A DNA stretch of 64,000 nucleotides from Russula earlei (taxonomy: Eukaryota; Basidiomycota; Agaricomycetes; Russulales; Russulaceae). The first letter of the stretch is position 1. Every line of letters starts with the position of its first letter. The notes below the pieces were generated by a model that saw only the letters and a list, made by a program, of their open reading frames with translations, did no database searches and was not told the DNA's origin. Location of the stretch: assembly GCA_025769875.1 (NCBI GenBank), contig JAGFNK010000111.1, forward strand, positions 62,001 to 126,000, in the 5' to 3' direction. The position numbers and the translations under genes are program-made. This document shows positions 12,901 to 25,466 of the stretch, piece by piece.

Positions 12901-15759
12901 ATCCATAGCCATTTACGAATGGAACCGGCGCGCGCGCGAAGGCGAGAGGGGTGAGCGCGTGAGCGACGGGGGGATATTTTTACCCACGACTATGACGATC
13001 CAATCAATGTAAGAAAGTCGGTTCAGGCGATATTACCGTGAGTATCCGTCCGTCGACGGTCTCTATCTCATCTAGGGGCCGAACGGGGAAGAGGGGGGCT
13101 GAAGATTCTGAAACACCTGGGAAAGGAAGGTGGATCATGGGATGTGGTGATGCTGAAACCGGGGGGCGGGGGATGTGATGCAGATGCACGGAAGCATAAG
13201 GAAGAGAGAAAGGTTGAATAAGGAGACGACGGAGAGGTCAGACTCACAGAACCCCCCCCCTCGGGCGTGCCTGCCCCCCATATTAGGGCCGTGTCGCCGT
13301 GCCCGGCACGGTCTGGGTCGATCGTTAAAATGAGGAGGGGCGGACAAAGTCATTATCGGGACAGCGCCAATGTTGGGGTTCCCTCGGCGCATCGACGGTG
13401 GATCACGGCCCGCGTGTTGGTTCGTGACGGTGCGGAGAACGACCGAATTCGTGTGCGGGAAACAAGATGAACATGGGACCGTTCGGGTTCGGGCCTAGAA
13501 GCCCCCGCTCACACGACAGCAGAGCGGAACTTGAGAGCAGGAATGTTTACGACACTCGCATGATCGCCGTCGGTGTGCCGTGACACCGCGGGCGGCTACG
13601 GCCAACACCCACGGGCATCACGATACAGGATACACGCACACGTTCGCTCGCTCGCGCCGAGCAAAGGAAGCATTTAGCGTTCTGTCTGTCCGTTTAACGC
13701 AGTCTAATGACGAAGTTCTAGATCCGAACTTTGTAAGAGCGAAAGGAATGGATGATGGCACCGCTGATGAATCGGGGGCGACGAGAGCAAATCACTTCCC
13801 ATGCACGACAATCCGGAAGACAAAAAAAAAAAAAACTTCGGCGAGCGCGAGAAGGAAGCGCATGTCCGACGACGTGGGAAACCGAGGGCGGCGAAGATGG
13901 TCCTCGAGGCCTGATATAGAAGGCTCCTCTGTCGTGACCGCCGTCACGGTTTACCCGGGCCAGGACAGGACCATTCACCGGTACTGGCGGTCGAGAGGGA
14001 AAGCGAACGCTTGAGGTGCGATCGCGACGGGGGACGGGAGAGACCGGGATCGTGCCAATCTCATCGGTCTGCAGAGCGTTGTGCACTCAGCTCATTCTCA
14101 TTTACCGGGATGGACACATGCCCTTCCTGTCAGTCAAACGGCCGAACGGCTGCGGTCAAAGAAGCGGCCAGTCAGTGAAGCATGTTCATTCAGACGATTC
14201 AGATCAGCGCTCGGAATACCTTGGAGATAAGGCCGTCTGGGCCCGAGTTCGATTCGGGTCGTGATGAAGAACCTGTTGTCACACTCACCCTTTTTTTTTT
14301 TTCTTCTTCTTCTTGTCCTTTCAGCACATGGCGGGTCCAGGGCTAGTCCAGGGTCCGAGTCGGTCGCGGACAAGTCTTTCGGAAGAACGAAGAACGGAAT
14401 CCTTGGAATTGTGCTCTGGAAGAAATGATTAGAAACAAGATTCGGGCCCTGGCATACACAAGTATCATCCGGAGAACCGTTCTTCTTTACGGCCTACCTC
14501 TCGTCACCGTCCCCTGTCGTGCGAGATCTTACGCCCTCGGTGGCATTTTATATCTCGAACTTGTGACGGGTAGTGCGGGGCCTTCCTCTTGCCGCACCGC
14601 GTCCTCACGGCGAGTCCCAGCCTTCCGGGGGCACCATCACATATGGGTAATTGTCACGACTCGGTGAAATCATACTTCCCCACCCCTCAACGCGAGTGAC
14701 AAGCTCTCCTTTGCGAAGAACACTTATATGATCGGTGTTGCGGGGCGCTGACCTTGCTCCAAGATTCGTCGATGCGGAATGTTCACGGACACTTGATTGG
14801 AGCTTGGAGCTCTCGTCACCATTCCTTGCGCCCCTTCTCGCGGAACGTTGCACTATTCTGTTACCCTTCTGACTCGAGGCCAGGCTCTCTGTCCCGCACA
14901 CGCCCCCCGACCTCATCGTCTCAGCTGACACGACACCCTCCTTCGTCTGGAAATCACCATTTCACGAAAGCTCGTAAGACGGGCCCCGAAGTCATCTGAT
15001 GCTCAGTCGACGACGATCGCACGTCGTCTTTCCGAACACACATATGCTAGGACTCACCGTGGGAGGATCGATTGGACGAGGAGGGCTGGTCTGAGCACCC
15101 CTTCCATTCACCTCACTTTCTATGTGTAGTCCAAAACCCATTTCCGGGCTCTTCATCACGACAATACAGTGGTAAATCACAACCTTACACTCGCACTAGC
15201 TTCATGCCCTGTGTCCCACTGTTTTCCCCTGTCCCTCATCCCTCTCTTGACTCCGCTGGGCGGCGTGCCTCGAAAAACCCTCTCATCTTACACCGTTGCT
15301 GTAGGTAGAACAAGGACAAGGTCTCTCCGTCCGTACAAACGAAGAGGATGTTGACGTGATCACACGACTTTCGAGGTCGCCAGTGGACCTGGGGTACGCA
15401 GGCGAACGGTGCGACGACACATCTATCCTGTCTCCTGACAGATAAGGGTTGCTCGAAATTCCCTTGTCCCCTCTCTATCCCTCCTCCGCCCGATTCGAAT
15501 TCGCTAGCGCATCAGCGGCGGTTCGACCAGACTACAACATCCAGTCGCACCCTTTGGCTGTCGCCGCCCAACTCCGCCCGCGGGGGAACGTCGAGGATGG
15601 AGGCGATAGATGGGTATCACCTACCATGCCTGTGTGGACGTAGCCCCGCCACTGCACACACCGTTAACCAGGCGAGAATCGAACCATTTTAATAGTGACC
15701 GTATGCTCTCCGGCAATCCCGACGATAAAGCATATGCAGCATTCCCGCTCGCCACCAAA

Positions 15760-15785
15760 GGGGGGGGGGGGGGGGGGGGGGGGGG
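15760..15785 (+). repeat. G26 homopolymer
   Basis: Twenty-six consecutive G are followed by TT and six more G. The true length is uncertain in any assembly. The run interrupts every frame crossing it. Confidence 0.9.
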
Positions 15786-16513
15786 TTGGGGGGCACCACC
15801 AACGACCAACCGACCTTGAATCAACCAAAAACTCCAATCCACATGACGACGGACGCCGAGCGTCGGCGGGCGGCGGGGTATGCCACCCGCCAGCTCCGCG
15901 AAGCCCGTCACATCGCTGGCCAACTCTATATCCTCTTAGCTTACCCCAGCGCGCGTCGGGCCGTCACGGGCACGGCTCTCCTTGGTTGCATTTTCCCTCC
16001 ATGGCGTTATTGTATGCACGGGGACAACCGCGTGTGGGCTCTGCCCCTTGAGGGCCACCACTTAGCGTTGGCGCGCGTCCCCACTTGTCATTCTGCTGGA
16101 CTTGCCGTCAGTAAGGTCTGCACCAGGACGTGTTGGTGGCAATGGAGTAGTTCCTGATATGGCTTGCGAAGGACTTTGCCACCGATAGCATTGTGATGAA
16201 TGAGGACGCCCTAGTCGCCTGTGATCCTATGGGCCATAACGCAAAGAATGGAAACATCGACAAGCCTAAGGTCCACCAAGAGGTCCTTACTCCCGACCAA
16301 CATTAGTCATTTGGGACCATGCCACTCAGTCATCCGCTTATAGTTCGTTCTCTGTTCACACTAACCTCATGAAAGTCCCGCTTATCCATGCACAAAGATG
16401 AGATTACATGGTGGTGGGATTGCACTCTCATCATTATCAAGTATTCAGCAATGAAACAAAAGAGATACACGAATAGAACCCTGGACGAGTCACAGGCGAG
16501 ACGACAAGCTGAC

Positions 16514-17023
<510 letters not shown>

Positions 17024-18440
17024 GTTTAATAAAGAGGTTGGGAGTTAGCGATTTGAGGTGAAGCGAGGTGATGTGATGATGGTACGGAGTACGGACGAGA
17101 AGAGCGGGGACTCGCGCCATCAAGGCTTTCAGAGTCCGCCTATGATCACGTGTCAAGGTGTTCCACGCGCCGCATTTAGCACAGCACAGCCTGAGTATAT
17201 ACATATAAAGAACAAAACATTTTCATGTTCTCGATTCCTATCATGTCTCCTCTCCTTCCTTGTATGTATAAAACCTCTCATCTCTGGCTTGCTCAACCCC
17301 CTCGCGTTGTGGCTGCATCTTTATTGCGCACTGGGCCGCCCATTTTAATTACCCGAAGCTGGTCCCGATTTACATCATACAGACTGTCCCTGAAATTACG
17401 ATGGGAAAGCTTCTTATACTGTCCTTTTTCTGTCTCCAACAACTTTTCCGTTCGGGCTTTCACGTCGTCTTGTAGGTTTATACATTCTTTCTTTTTATCA
17501 CGGGACATGCCTCCATTTCTGCAACGTAATGTTAACTTCAGGGGAGAAACTGAACTCGAAGAGGTCGGCATACGATGCGGGACGCGCGAGCGATGGAACG
17601 ATGCCACCAGCGAGGCCAAACATGGCAAAAATAAAAGAGGTGCGCATCGGTACTTATGCGTAGGAATATAGGTTTTTGAAATGAAAGTTGTCGGGGTAGA
17701 CTGCAGGTAACCGGTACCAGTTAGTCGTGAGTGATGGTAAGTTGGAGCACAGCTGGAGAGGATTGTAACTGCAGGGACTAGCTTTATACTGTGGCATCCC
17801 CACTACCTCGGAAAAGGCTCGGATCAGGATAGGGAGGGCTATACATTGTCGTATCATGATGTGGTGATGGGACATTATGCATTGATATTTCCAGGCTTGC
17901 TCATGAAAGCCAATTGAAACTGTCTCATGAAGGTCGAGCGGTTCACATCGGCCGCTGAGAAGCAGGGAAAGCCTGTTCGCTATTAGGTGGAAGAGCCGGT
18001 GGAGTACTATAATAATACTGCTCACGACTTGCCATTTAGACTAGACGTTCACATTACGATGCGCTCTCAATGTTGATGCCAGCGGCCTCAAGTGAAACTG
18101 TTGTAGTGTTTGCATTGCATCGCATGTCGGAAATTTGGGAAGGGGTATTATAGCCGATGATAATGATGTCATGTAGTATGTTATTCACCGGTTTCATCAT
18201 GGTGATGATCAAGGCTTGTGTTTCTGGTGATGGGACATTATGCATTCATCAGGGAAAACTACATCTGTGAAATATCTCTAAATATCTCTAAATATCAGTA
18301 TATACCGGTATATAGGAGAATACCTCGATTATTGGTAATTATTCGAATTCGAAGTGTCGTCATATGGGTATGTATATTTATTGATCAAATATCAACATTA
18401 TTGGCAAATTGTCCCTACAATATATCACAGTAGTTGAGAC
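17024..18440. other. Histone H4 upstream region, no gene recognised
   Basis: The first few hundred bases upstream of the H4 ATG should hold its promoter. From about 17650 the DNA becomes AT-richer with CATCAT-type and ATATCTCTAA-type short repeats, and open frames are unconvincing. A 21-bp direct repeat (17863 and 18226) is described separately. This is the boundary between genic DNA and the transposon island. Confidence 0.5.
17863..18246. repeat. 21-bp direct repeat pair, 363 bp apart
   Basis: GGTGATGGGACATTATGCAT plus one further T occurs at 17863-17883 and again, same orientation, at 18226-18246. The segment between is AT-rich with no supported gene. The pair might mark an excised or decayed small element or a local duplication. 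I found no terminal inverted repeat to decide. Confidence 0.7.
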
Positions 18441-18829
18441 TGTAGGACACCAGGGCTAGGGCAGAGAACAGGACAGGACAGGAGGGGATGATTCGCAGTG
18501 CAACATGGCTGCGAATACAATTTTTACAACTGAACTTCGGTAAGGGGAAGGGAAAAGATTTTGGGGCTGGAAAGGAGAGAGAATGTGCAAGAACGCAAGA
18601 ATGTTGCACAAGCAGGAAGCACAGTTGTGTGCCATCCGGGGTTCATGCAGACCCCACCGTCATTGGCCAGGACCGTGTGAGGGATTTGAAAGCCATGAGA
18701 ATGGCCCTTTTCAGCGTGCGGATGGCCGCATACATGCACTGTGTTGACCTGTCGCTCACAGGAGGCCCCTTTTGGTGTGGGTCAACTGGAGCAGAGGGGA
18801 AGGGAGAGGAACACTGTGTGATCAGGAAC
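18441..18829. repeat. Fragment of the dispersed A-rich/ACGCAC array family
   Basis: About 180 bp here (from 18660, GGCCAGGACCGTGTGAGGGA, through AACTGGAGCAGAGGGG) closely matches 43195-43370 and partly matches 42620-42700 and 53885-53960. Orientation is the same in all copies. The fragment ends abruptly where an LTR begins at 18830, so it is a third, truncated copy of the array seen at 41-44 and 51-55 kb. Confidence 0.75.
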
Positions 18830-19697
18830 TGTCGTGAACCATTTCCCAGAGAGGGCCCTTGAAGGACCCTTCCTTATGAGAGGAAACCCAGCCTCTATGG
18901 TGTCACCCTGTTCACACGGACAAAAGGGGTGAGTAGAGGTGTCCACAATATTGCTCACACATTGTCGCACAAGTGATTCTTGGCACAATTGACATACAGC
19001 AAGCCCTACTTAATGGCACCCCTTTTAGCAATAAAGGACAGTATTACGGCCTCCCTAAGGACCCTTTAAGATGACTCTAAGTGCCCTACAATAGGCACTA
19101 ACACAATACTAAAGACCCTAATAGAACTATATAAGGGGGCCTTATAGGCAACTCTATTCCCTGAACCAAACTACAAGTCCTCAAATGACCAGCCCTAAAC
19201 TAACTAACAGCAAAGGAATCAGGTGCTTTGCACATGTACTAAAGCAGTGAACATGTGGACAGTAAAGGCTCTTACTCATCAAGAGAAGCCTTCTTACTCA
19301 GCAGCTTACTGAGCATGACTGAGCATGCTCAGTAAGCGTACCCCGACTTCTTACTCATATGTCTATTGTGCTTGATAACAAGGTTATGACTTGTTCCCTA
19401 TTTAGCAGTTCTCTTGTAGTATATAAAGCACTCAATAAAGTAGCAGACAGTCTTCAAACTGTCCATTTGTTTATGGCACTCTCTACCCCTGGGATACTCC
19501 TTTAAGGACCGTCCCCTTGTGACCATCCTGGCCTCTTCCCTGCATACTTGCTTGACTCTACCAGTAACCATACTGCTTTGGTATTTGGTACTGCTTTGGA
19601 CTCTACTCCTTGCTCACGCAGTCTTGGACATCTATTGACTCGTCTTTGAGCTAACCCCTTGCTCTTGAACTGGATAGTTCAACAGTGAGTCTTGACA
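18830..19697. mobile_element. Solo LTR, family F, copy 1 (no matching target duplication)
   Basis: This copy starts TGTCGTGAACC and ends GTCTTGACA, and matches the better-delimited copy at 31781-32744. It has an internal deletion relative to that copy. The bases flanking it (GGAAC left, GAGAT right) do not match. The left flank is array-family DNA, while the right flank is the interior of a Helitron gene. It therefore seems to mark a recombination or deletion junction. A perfect 13-bp inverted repeat (CTTACTGAGCATG) lies at 19305-19336. Confidence 0.85.
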
Positions 19698-20079
19698 GAG
19701 ATGAGGGCAAATATGAAGGCGATAGTGATGAAACTGAGCCAAGGAAACACACTTCCTCTGAGCAGGGCCACCTTGGACATTTTGATAAGGGATGTTTGGG
19801 AACCATCCTAACTGGCCAGTGGGAAAAAGCAAGAAATATCTGAGTGAGGGGTAGAAAGGATGGGTATCAGAGATGCACTGTAGAGGGCCCTCCCTAAGGT
19901 GTAAGATGATATCTTGTGAATGCCTAGGCTCATCCCCATCACCTGGAATAATGGCTGCAATCTCATTGATGGCAGCATCAGGGGCATTATAGCAATGCCT
20001 ATCTCATGCAGCATCAAAGTGAAGTGAGAGAGTGCAGTCTTGCTCTCTAGGAAGGTGGTGAGTCAACTCATAAGCCTGC
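19698..20079 (-). pseudogene. Helitron-1 Rep/helicase gene, middle fragment
   Basis: Read on the minus strand, this matches the Helitron-2 protein over the segment that includes DAAINEIAAIIPGDGDEPRH and LLFPTGQLGWFPNIPYQN. It is cut on the right by gypsy-1 (junction CCTGC, 20075-20079) and on the left by LTR F copy 1. An in-frame stop follows HFDAA, where Helitron-2 has CDRH. The catalytic Rep and helicase parts that should follow are absent from this copy, so it cannot be functional. Confidence 0.85.
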
Positions 20080-20700
20080 TGTTAAGGCTCCAAAGTGCCT
20101 TAAATAAGATCAATGGTCACATCTATGAACGCGTCCTACCAATGCAGATATGTTTGAGTCAAGCAAGCAATACTTGTGGAGGGGAAGGAGTGTTAGATCC
20201 TTCTGGAGTATGGCAACAAGATGAGAGGGGCTCTGCAGATGGGGTAGGAGTCAACTGTTTGGGATTGGCAAACTAAGTTGAGCTTAGGGCTCAACTACTA
20301 CAGACTGGGGGCTTTATATAGCCCTACAGGGATAAGGTTCATGCTACTGTGGTACTGGTTGGTGCTATAGAAGCAAGAGGTGGCTCATAGAAGCGAGGTT
20401 GCTTCTATGTAAACGATCTTGGTGCTGGAAGCATTAAGTGTTTCCCTAGTAGCAATCTCGGTGTCATAAGTACTTTCCTAATCAAGGAAGCGATGTATGT
20501 GGCAGTACAGGAACATCTGGAACAGAAGCAATGCTACTCATTGCTTCTTCAATACATCTTCATAAAGATATGATCAACGTGTTCCAAACGTGATATCAAT
20601 GAACATAAACAATCAAGATCTGATGCATGCATGATGCAAACAGTGCAGTCCATAGCTCAGGTGTTCCAGCATCTTCCGGACCCCAAATCACTTGGTAACA
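20080..20700 (-). repeat. Gypsy-1 3' LTR (family E)
   Basis: This LTR is bounded by TGTTAAGGCTC and GGTAACA on the plus strand. It is followed internally by a purine tract on the minus strand (GAAGGAGGGGTAA) that fits a polypurine primer. It is the same length as the partner LTR at 30659-31279, with a modest number of mismatches seen by eye. Confidence 0.95.
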
Positions 20701-20741
20701 TTACCCCTCCTTCAGATTGGTGGTCCCACACACCAACGATT

Positions 20742-23740
20742 CTAAAATTGAGTGGTGGGGTCAACGCCATCATCATCAAGAGGAGGAGGTGATGTGGTGA
20801 AGGTGTATTGGCCTTCTTCTGCTGCCTCATAGGCAGCCAATGCTGAGGCCACTATTGCCTCTGACTCCTCAGTGACAACTGAAGGAGACATGATCTGTGG
20901 GAGTCTGTCAGAGTCCCTAGGTAACCTCCTGGCTGGAGGTGTGTTGGAGTGGAGAGGAGTCGTAGTGAAAAGTTCTTGAAAGGTCCTGGACCCTTCTCCT
21001 TTTGCTACCTGCAGGATGTGTGGGTTAGCAGTGTCCTCCCTCTCCTGGTTGGACTTCCTCTTCCTGCTCGGGTGTGCCAGTTCCCATCCTCGGTGGAAAG
21101 GGCATGATCTGATGGGTGCATAGGAGCGATGATAGGGGGGCACTAGGCAATGTGAGGCAGCGTCTGCTGCCAGCTGGTCGTGGCAATACTGGTGGGGCAG
21201 TGGACAGTATTTGTTAAAATGTCCTACCTCACCACAGTACTTGCATCGGTTCCTCTTCCTCCTCCCTTCTATCATGTTCAGTTGCTGAGGCTCTGGAATA
21301 AAATCAGCTGTTGCAGTAGATGCTTCTCCACTGCTGCTATAGGAATGGTAATAGATGGAGCTCTGGGGGGAAGGGTTTGGTGATGCTTCCGATCCTGCTC
21401 CTCCTCGAAGGCGTATACTGGACATGGTTTGGAGGACGTCAACCTCCTCCTCTGAATACCTTTGCACTGTTGTAGGTGTGGGGTTGGCTGGTACTGGTTC
21501 TGGGGTAGGGGTAGCATACCCCTGAGCGATGTCTGCCAAAGGCAGCTGTGGGATGAAGACAGGTAGAGGGGGAATGGGCTGCCCAGCCTGGTAGTTGGTG
21601 AGGAGTTCTTCAGCCCAGACACCTGGAGGGGTTTCTCCCTGGCTACAGCCTGCTTCAATGAACTCCCAGCAACATGAGCATACTTTGGTTGCCGCCATTC
21701 TCTCCTTGGCTTCAGCCCTGCCTCTCTCCACTCCTTGCTTCTCGGCTAGGTATTTGCTGAGCTTGTAGCGCAGCTGCTTCTCCTCTTCTTTGAGCACCTT
21801 ATAGTTAGCTTCCAACATTTCTTGTCATGGTAACTAGCCATGTCAGTTCACAAGCGGACAACAAGTTGGTAATGGAGAGGAGTTCAAGAAACGGGCTGGT
21901 TCCCGTGTATAATGAGTAAGGATCCCTGCAGCGGTCGAAGTGTTTTATGCTAAACAGGTTATGGCCAATAGACCCTTCCTAGTACGACTCGGTCCGTTGA
22001 GAAGCTAGGGTAAGTTTGTAATGGGATAGACTAGGGCTGGTTCCACTAGCTATATGCGTTCAAGTCTGTTGGGGACCTTGAACAACACAGAGAGAGTAGA
22101 GGAAGGTAGGTCTTAAAGGAGGAGAGCTCTTCTCAGGGGAGTGAAGAGAGACTCTTAGGGAAGGAAGGGAAAGGCGAAGAGTAGATGGTGGATGGTGTGT
22201 TGGGAGTTGATGAAATGGAGAGGTGGTTGTGGTTTAAGTTTGTGAGAGTGAAGTGGGTTGCAGGAGAATATGTTGGACAAGAGTAGGTTGGATTCTACAA
22301 GAGACCAAGCTTAGGGCTTTGTTCACAAAGTACTGAGCTTATATATACAGGAGAAGCGCAGCAATAGCTGCGCTTTGACTGTGCTACTAGTATAGTAGGA
22401 GTCATAATAAGTAGGAGTCATAGGAATGAGGCCACGAATGAGTCAGAACCAAGTAACTGTGCTGCACAGTAGGTGCGCAGCATTGCACAGTCAAAACTAA
22501 GAAGTGAATATAAATGGGAAGAGAACCAAACAAAGGGAAAGTAACAGCAATCCAGTGTTACCTGGACGTGTATGGATCACATGATAACACAGAAGGGATC
22601 ACGAGACGTAAGAGATCACAAGACCAGTAAGTAAAGGGACGTATGCAAGCAAGTAGTCCATAGCAAAAGGTAAGAAGTAAACATAAAAGGAAAATGGTGT
22701 AACATTTCTTGTTGGGTGTAGAGGTGGTCTAAGTGGTAGAGCTCTGCCTGCAGCCCATAGTTGCCTAGCAGGTAGAGGGTCTGTCTCCAGCGCCCTTCGA
22801 ACTGCCTCTCTGTGTCAAAGCAGTCTAAATCATGTTCGTCTTGGCCATAGTTATAGAGGTTGTAACAAGGGGTGGCCTGGAGGATCTTGCCATAGTCTGC
22901 ATGGCCTTCTCCGTTCTTCCCCCTCACTCTTGGCTCTCCCAAGGCAATGTCATAGGGCACATACCTGGCCAGTTTGTTGCCCCAAGTCATACCATCAGGG
23001 ATGTCAATCCCTGTGTGGTGTCTGTCAGCATCCCATTGTACCCAGGGCTCTCCAGGGTGGGCAACCTGGTCAAGAGTGCTGGTAGGGGACGTCACATCCC
23101 AGTCCCCAGGCTGAGCATCGACTTGGTCAGCAGGGGGTCCAAATTCGAGAGGACGCATGTCTGCTTCTCCTTCTCCAGTGCTATGTTCATCCATTCCTTG
23201 GAAGAAGGTGAGGAGGGAAGCATCAGGAGTGGTGATTTCAAGTGGCCCCTCTGCACCAGAGAGGTCGGATTGGGGAACAATTTCATTAGTGGGAGTTTGG
23301 GACATTTGTGAGCGACGATATGGGGATGAGGAAGTAGAGGGCATCTTTCGCTGGACTTTTATAACCTGTATGGCAGCGGGGTTCTTTCTGTGGTATTCCT
23401 CTATTAGTCTAGATGCTTTGATGTTCTCTAGTGGCTCCCAAGAGTCATGGGCTTCGGAGTATCCTTCCCACCGGACTTGATACTCCAGTTGTTTCCTCCT
23501 TCCAGTTCGTCTCGAACCTAAAATCGTTGCTACTTCATATTCCTCTTCTCCTTCCACCAATTCTGCTTCTGGATTGGTGTAGTTGGCCCCATGCTCCTCT
23601 GTCTCCTTGTAAGGTGTCAATAAGGATGCATGAAATGCGTTATGGATCCTCCAGTGGCTAGGGAGATCCAATCTGTATGTCACCGGGCTGATCACCTCCA
23701 TGATTTCAAAGGGCCCATATCGTTTTGGGCATAGTTTCAC
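20742..23740 (-). pseudogene. Gypsy-1 chromodomain fused to a long C-terminal region with a CCHC zinc knuckle
   Basis: The minus frame from 23740 starts with the integrase C-terminal segment (KRYGPFEIMEVISPVTYRL), then a chromodomain (YQVRWEGYSEAHDSWEPLEN). It continues in the same frame for about 230 residues before a solo LTR at 21823-22704 interrupts it. It resumes at 21818 with a coiled coil-like stretch (LKEEEKQLRYKLSKYLAEK) and a knuckle of pattern C-x2-C-x4-H-x4-C (CKYCGEVGHFNKYC), ending at 20742. The uninterrupted version is at 62466-63995. A gag-type knuckle after a chromodomain is unexpected; the function is unknown. Confidence 0.9.
21823..22704 (-). mobile_element. Solo LTR, family D, inside gypsy-1
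   Basis: This 882-bp LTR reads TGTCATGG...GTGTAACA on the plus strand, flanked by the duplication TTTCT at 21818-21822 and 22705-22709. It is the reverse complement of the gypsy-2 LTRs, so it is a solo LTR of that family inserted in the opposite orientation to gypsy-2. Confidence 0.97.
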
Positions 23741-23881
23741 TGTAGGATGTATCGTTTTTAGGTTGGTGCTGTCAAGCCATACCCTTTCTCCTTTCTGATA
23801 AGGTTGGAAACTGCTTCTTCACTTCCACATTAGGGAAGTGATCTTCATCGCTTCTTGTGCCTGTGATCTTGCTTCCTGGAT

Positions 23882-24846
23882 TCAGACTTTCCAATTGTCT
23901 ATTCTTGGTATCTTGCTTCCCTGATTTGGCTGGTGTGCCTTGGGTGTAAAGCCCATCCATAAGAAGAAAGGGGACTGCTTGGTTGTCTCTGAAACATTAG
24001 AATTCATCGTGTATTGCACCAGAGGCAGCCAGTCCACCCAATCATCTTGTTGGTGGTTGCAAAAGATCCTGAGTGATGTTTCCATTGTCTGATTCATTCT
24101 TTCTGATTGTCCATCTGTCTGGGGATGGTAGGCAGTGCTGATATTCTGTTTGATATGCAGCTGGTCACAAAGTTCCCTAATGAACTTGGAACTTATTAGT
24201 TTGTCTTGATCAGATATGATCTTGCTTGGTACTCCCACAAAGGGGAATATTCTGTCCTTGTAGAGCTGTGCTAGCTCTTCTGCGTCCATCTCTTCCTTGC
24301 AAGGAAGCAGGATGACGCCTTTAGTGCAATCGTGGTTGGTGACAGTCAATATACTGTCATATCCTTTCAACTTCGGCATTTTGACCACAAAGTCCATGCT
24401 GACAGTTGAGAAGGGAGTAGCCCCTTCTTCTGGTGGTATGGGATACAGGGGAGGTCGACTTGGATGAGTGTTTGACTTGTTACTTTGGCAAATTGCGCAT
24501 CCTTCCACATATTGGTCGACAAAGCGTCTCATGGTGGGCCACCAGTAGTATTGCATCATTCCCAGTAATGTTTTAGCTTTCCCTGGGTGTCCTGCTGTGG
24601 GACTGTCATGATACTGTTCCAGTAACATCCTGTGGGTCCCTTCGTCGCCTGTAACCACCAAGGCTTCATTCTTCCACCATAAGCTATGTCACTTCTCCAG
24701 TCGGTGTCTCTGTACCCAATCAAGTAACTTTAATCGGTTTCTTTCTTCCCCTTGTTGGTTCTTTATCTGTTCTTCCAATGCAGTAGTATGCATTACTCGA
24801 ATAAAAAGGTGGTCAGGTAGCACGACCACTTCTTCTTTATCCCCTT
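23882..24846 (-). pseudogene. Gypsy-1 integrase
   Basis: The segment has a zinc-binding N-terminal pattern (H...H, then CAICQ) and a DDE core: the first Asp in SMDFVVKMP, the second in IISDQDKLIS, and Glu in HPQTDGQSERMNQ. This is the typical Ty3/gypsy integrase that inserts cDNA into chromatin. Stops near 23880 and 24662-24690 separate it from the chromodomain part and from the preceding segment (24689-24846), which is then cut by a solo LTR. All catalytic residues are visible, but the frame is broken. Confidence 0.9.
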
Positions 24847-24851
24847 GTCCA

Positions 24852-25461
24852 TGTTGTAATCTAACCCCTTGTCGGTTCATCCATAAATTCTCTCATTATT
24901 GTTTTTCTCTTGTCACCCTTGTTCCCTCGGTTACCGTTTCATCCCTTGATGTTGATGGCTACTTATTGTGTTTCACCTATTGTGTTTCACTTATTGTGTT
25001 TCACCTATTGTCGAGTTACTTTTGCTATTGACTCACCTCTATCTATTGTTCTGCTTATAGTACTGTACAGCCTTGCTACACACAGTATTTAAGCGCCTGT
25101 AAAAGCTGGGGAATGCCCCAAGCTTAGCTTTGTCCCATTTCCTGTCACACCCCTTTGCCCTGTACTGTCTCTCAATCACAACTTGTGTTGTGCTGGCTTT
25201 CATCTGGCTTGACCTGAGCACACCTCAAGGAACCCTTGTGTTCCTCTTCCTCCTCTGCTTCTCTCTCATCATCCTCTTCTTCTGTGAAACCAGGAGATCG
25301 ACTCTGTCTGCAGACTGAGTCATTGTCTGACTCAGCCTTGAGATGCTAAACCTCTGATCCGGTCTCTTTGAGCCACCCCCATTGAACCCTTGAACCAAGT
25401 CACCGGGACTTGACCCCACTGAACCTTGAGCTAATGCTCTTACGGCCGTGACGCCGTAACA
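24852..25461 (-). mobile_element. Solo LTR, family B, inside gypsy-1 pol
   Basis: This 610-bp LTR begins TGTTGTAATC and ends GCCGTAACA on the plus strand, flanked by GTCCA at 24847-24851 and 25462-25466. It is the reverse complement of the LTRs at 56197 and 56828. It interrupts the pol frame just after the RNase H end (ADALSRRPDL). TGACTCA/TGAGTCA sites occur near 25316-25336. Confidence 0.97.
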
Positions 25462-25466
25462 GTCCA

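Larger units (their letters stand above)
11142..16513. other. GC- and CpG-rich region without a recognisable gene
   Basis: More than 5 kb separates the F-box-like stop from the end of histone H4. Open frames are numerous on both strands but look compositional: Arg/Gly/Pro-rich, no domain, no consistent exon chain. Low-complexity tracts include A-runs near 11735 and 13830, a CA/GC-alternating tract at 12300-12350, AGACG-rich repeats near 12490-12530, G-runs at 12885 and 15760, and T-runs near 11940 and 14290. The frame at 15786-16157 (a basic, Ala-rich 123-residue peptide) and the one at 15449-15643 were the least repetitive, but I do not recognise either. Confidence 0.4.

Noticed and set aside
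14140..14275. Possible tRNA B-box (GAGTTCGATTCGG)
   Set aside because: No matching A-box, acceptor stem or anticodon arm could be folded around it on either strand.
15640..15720. Possible minus-strand tRNA (GGTTCGATTC)
   Set aside because: The T-arm bases do not pair and no A-box or acceptor stem is present upstream.
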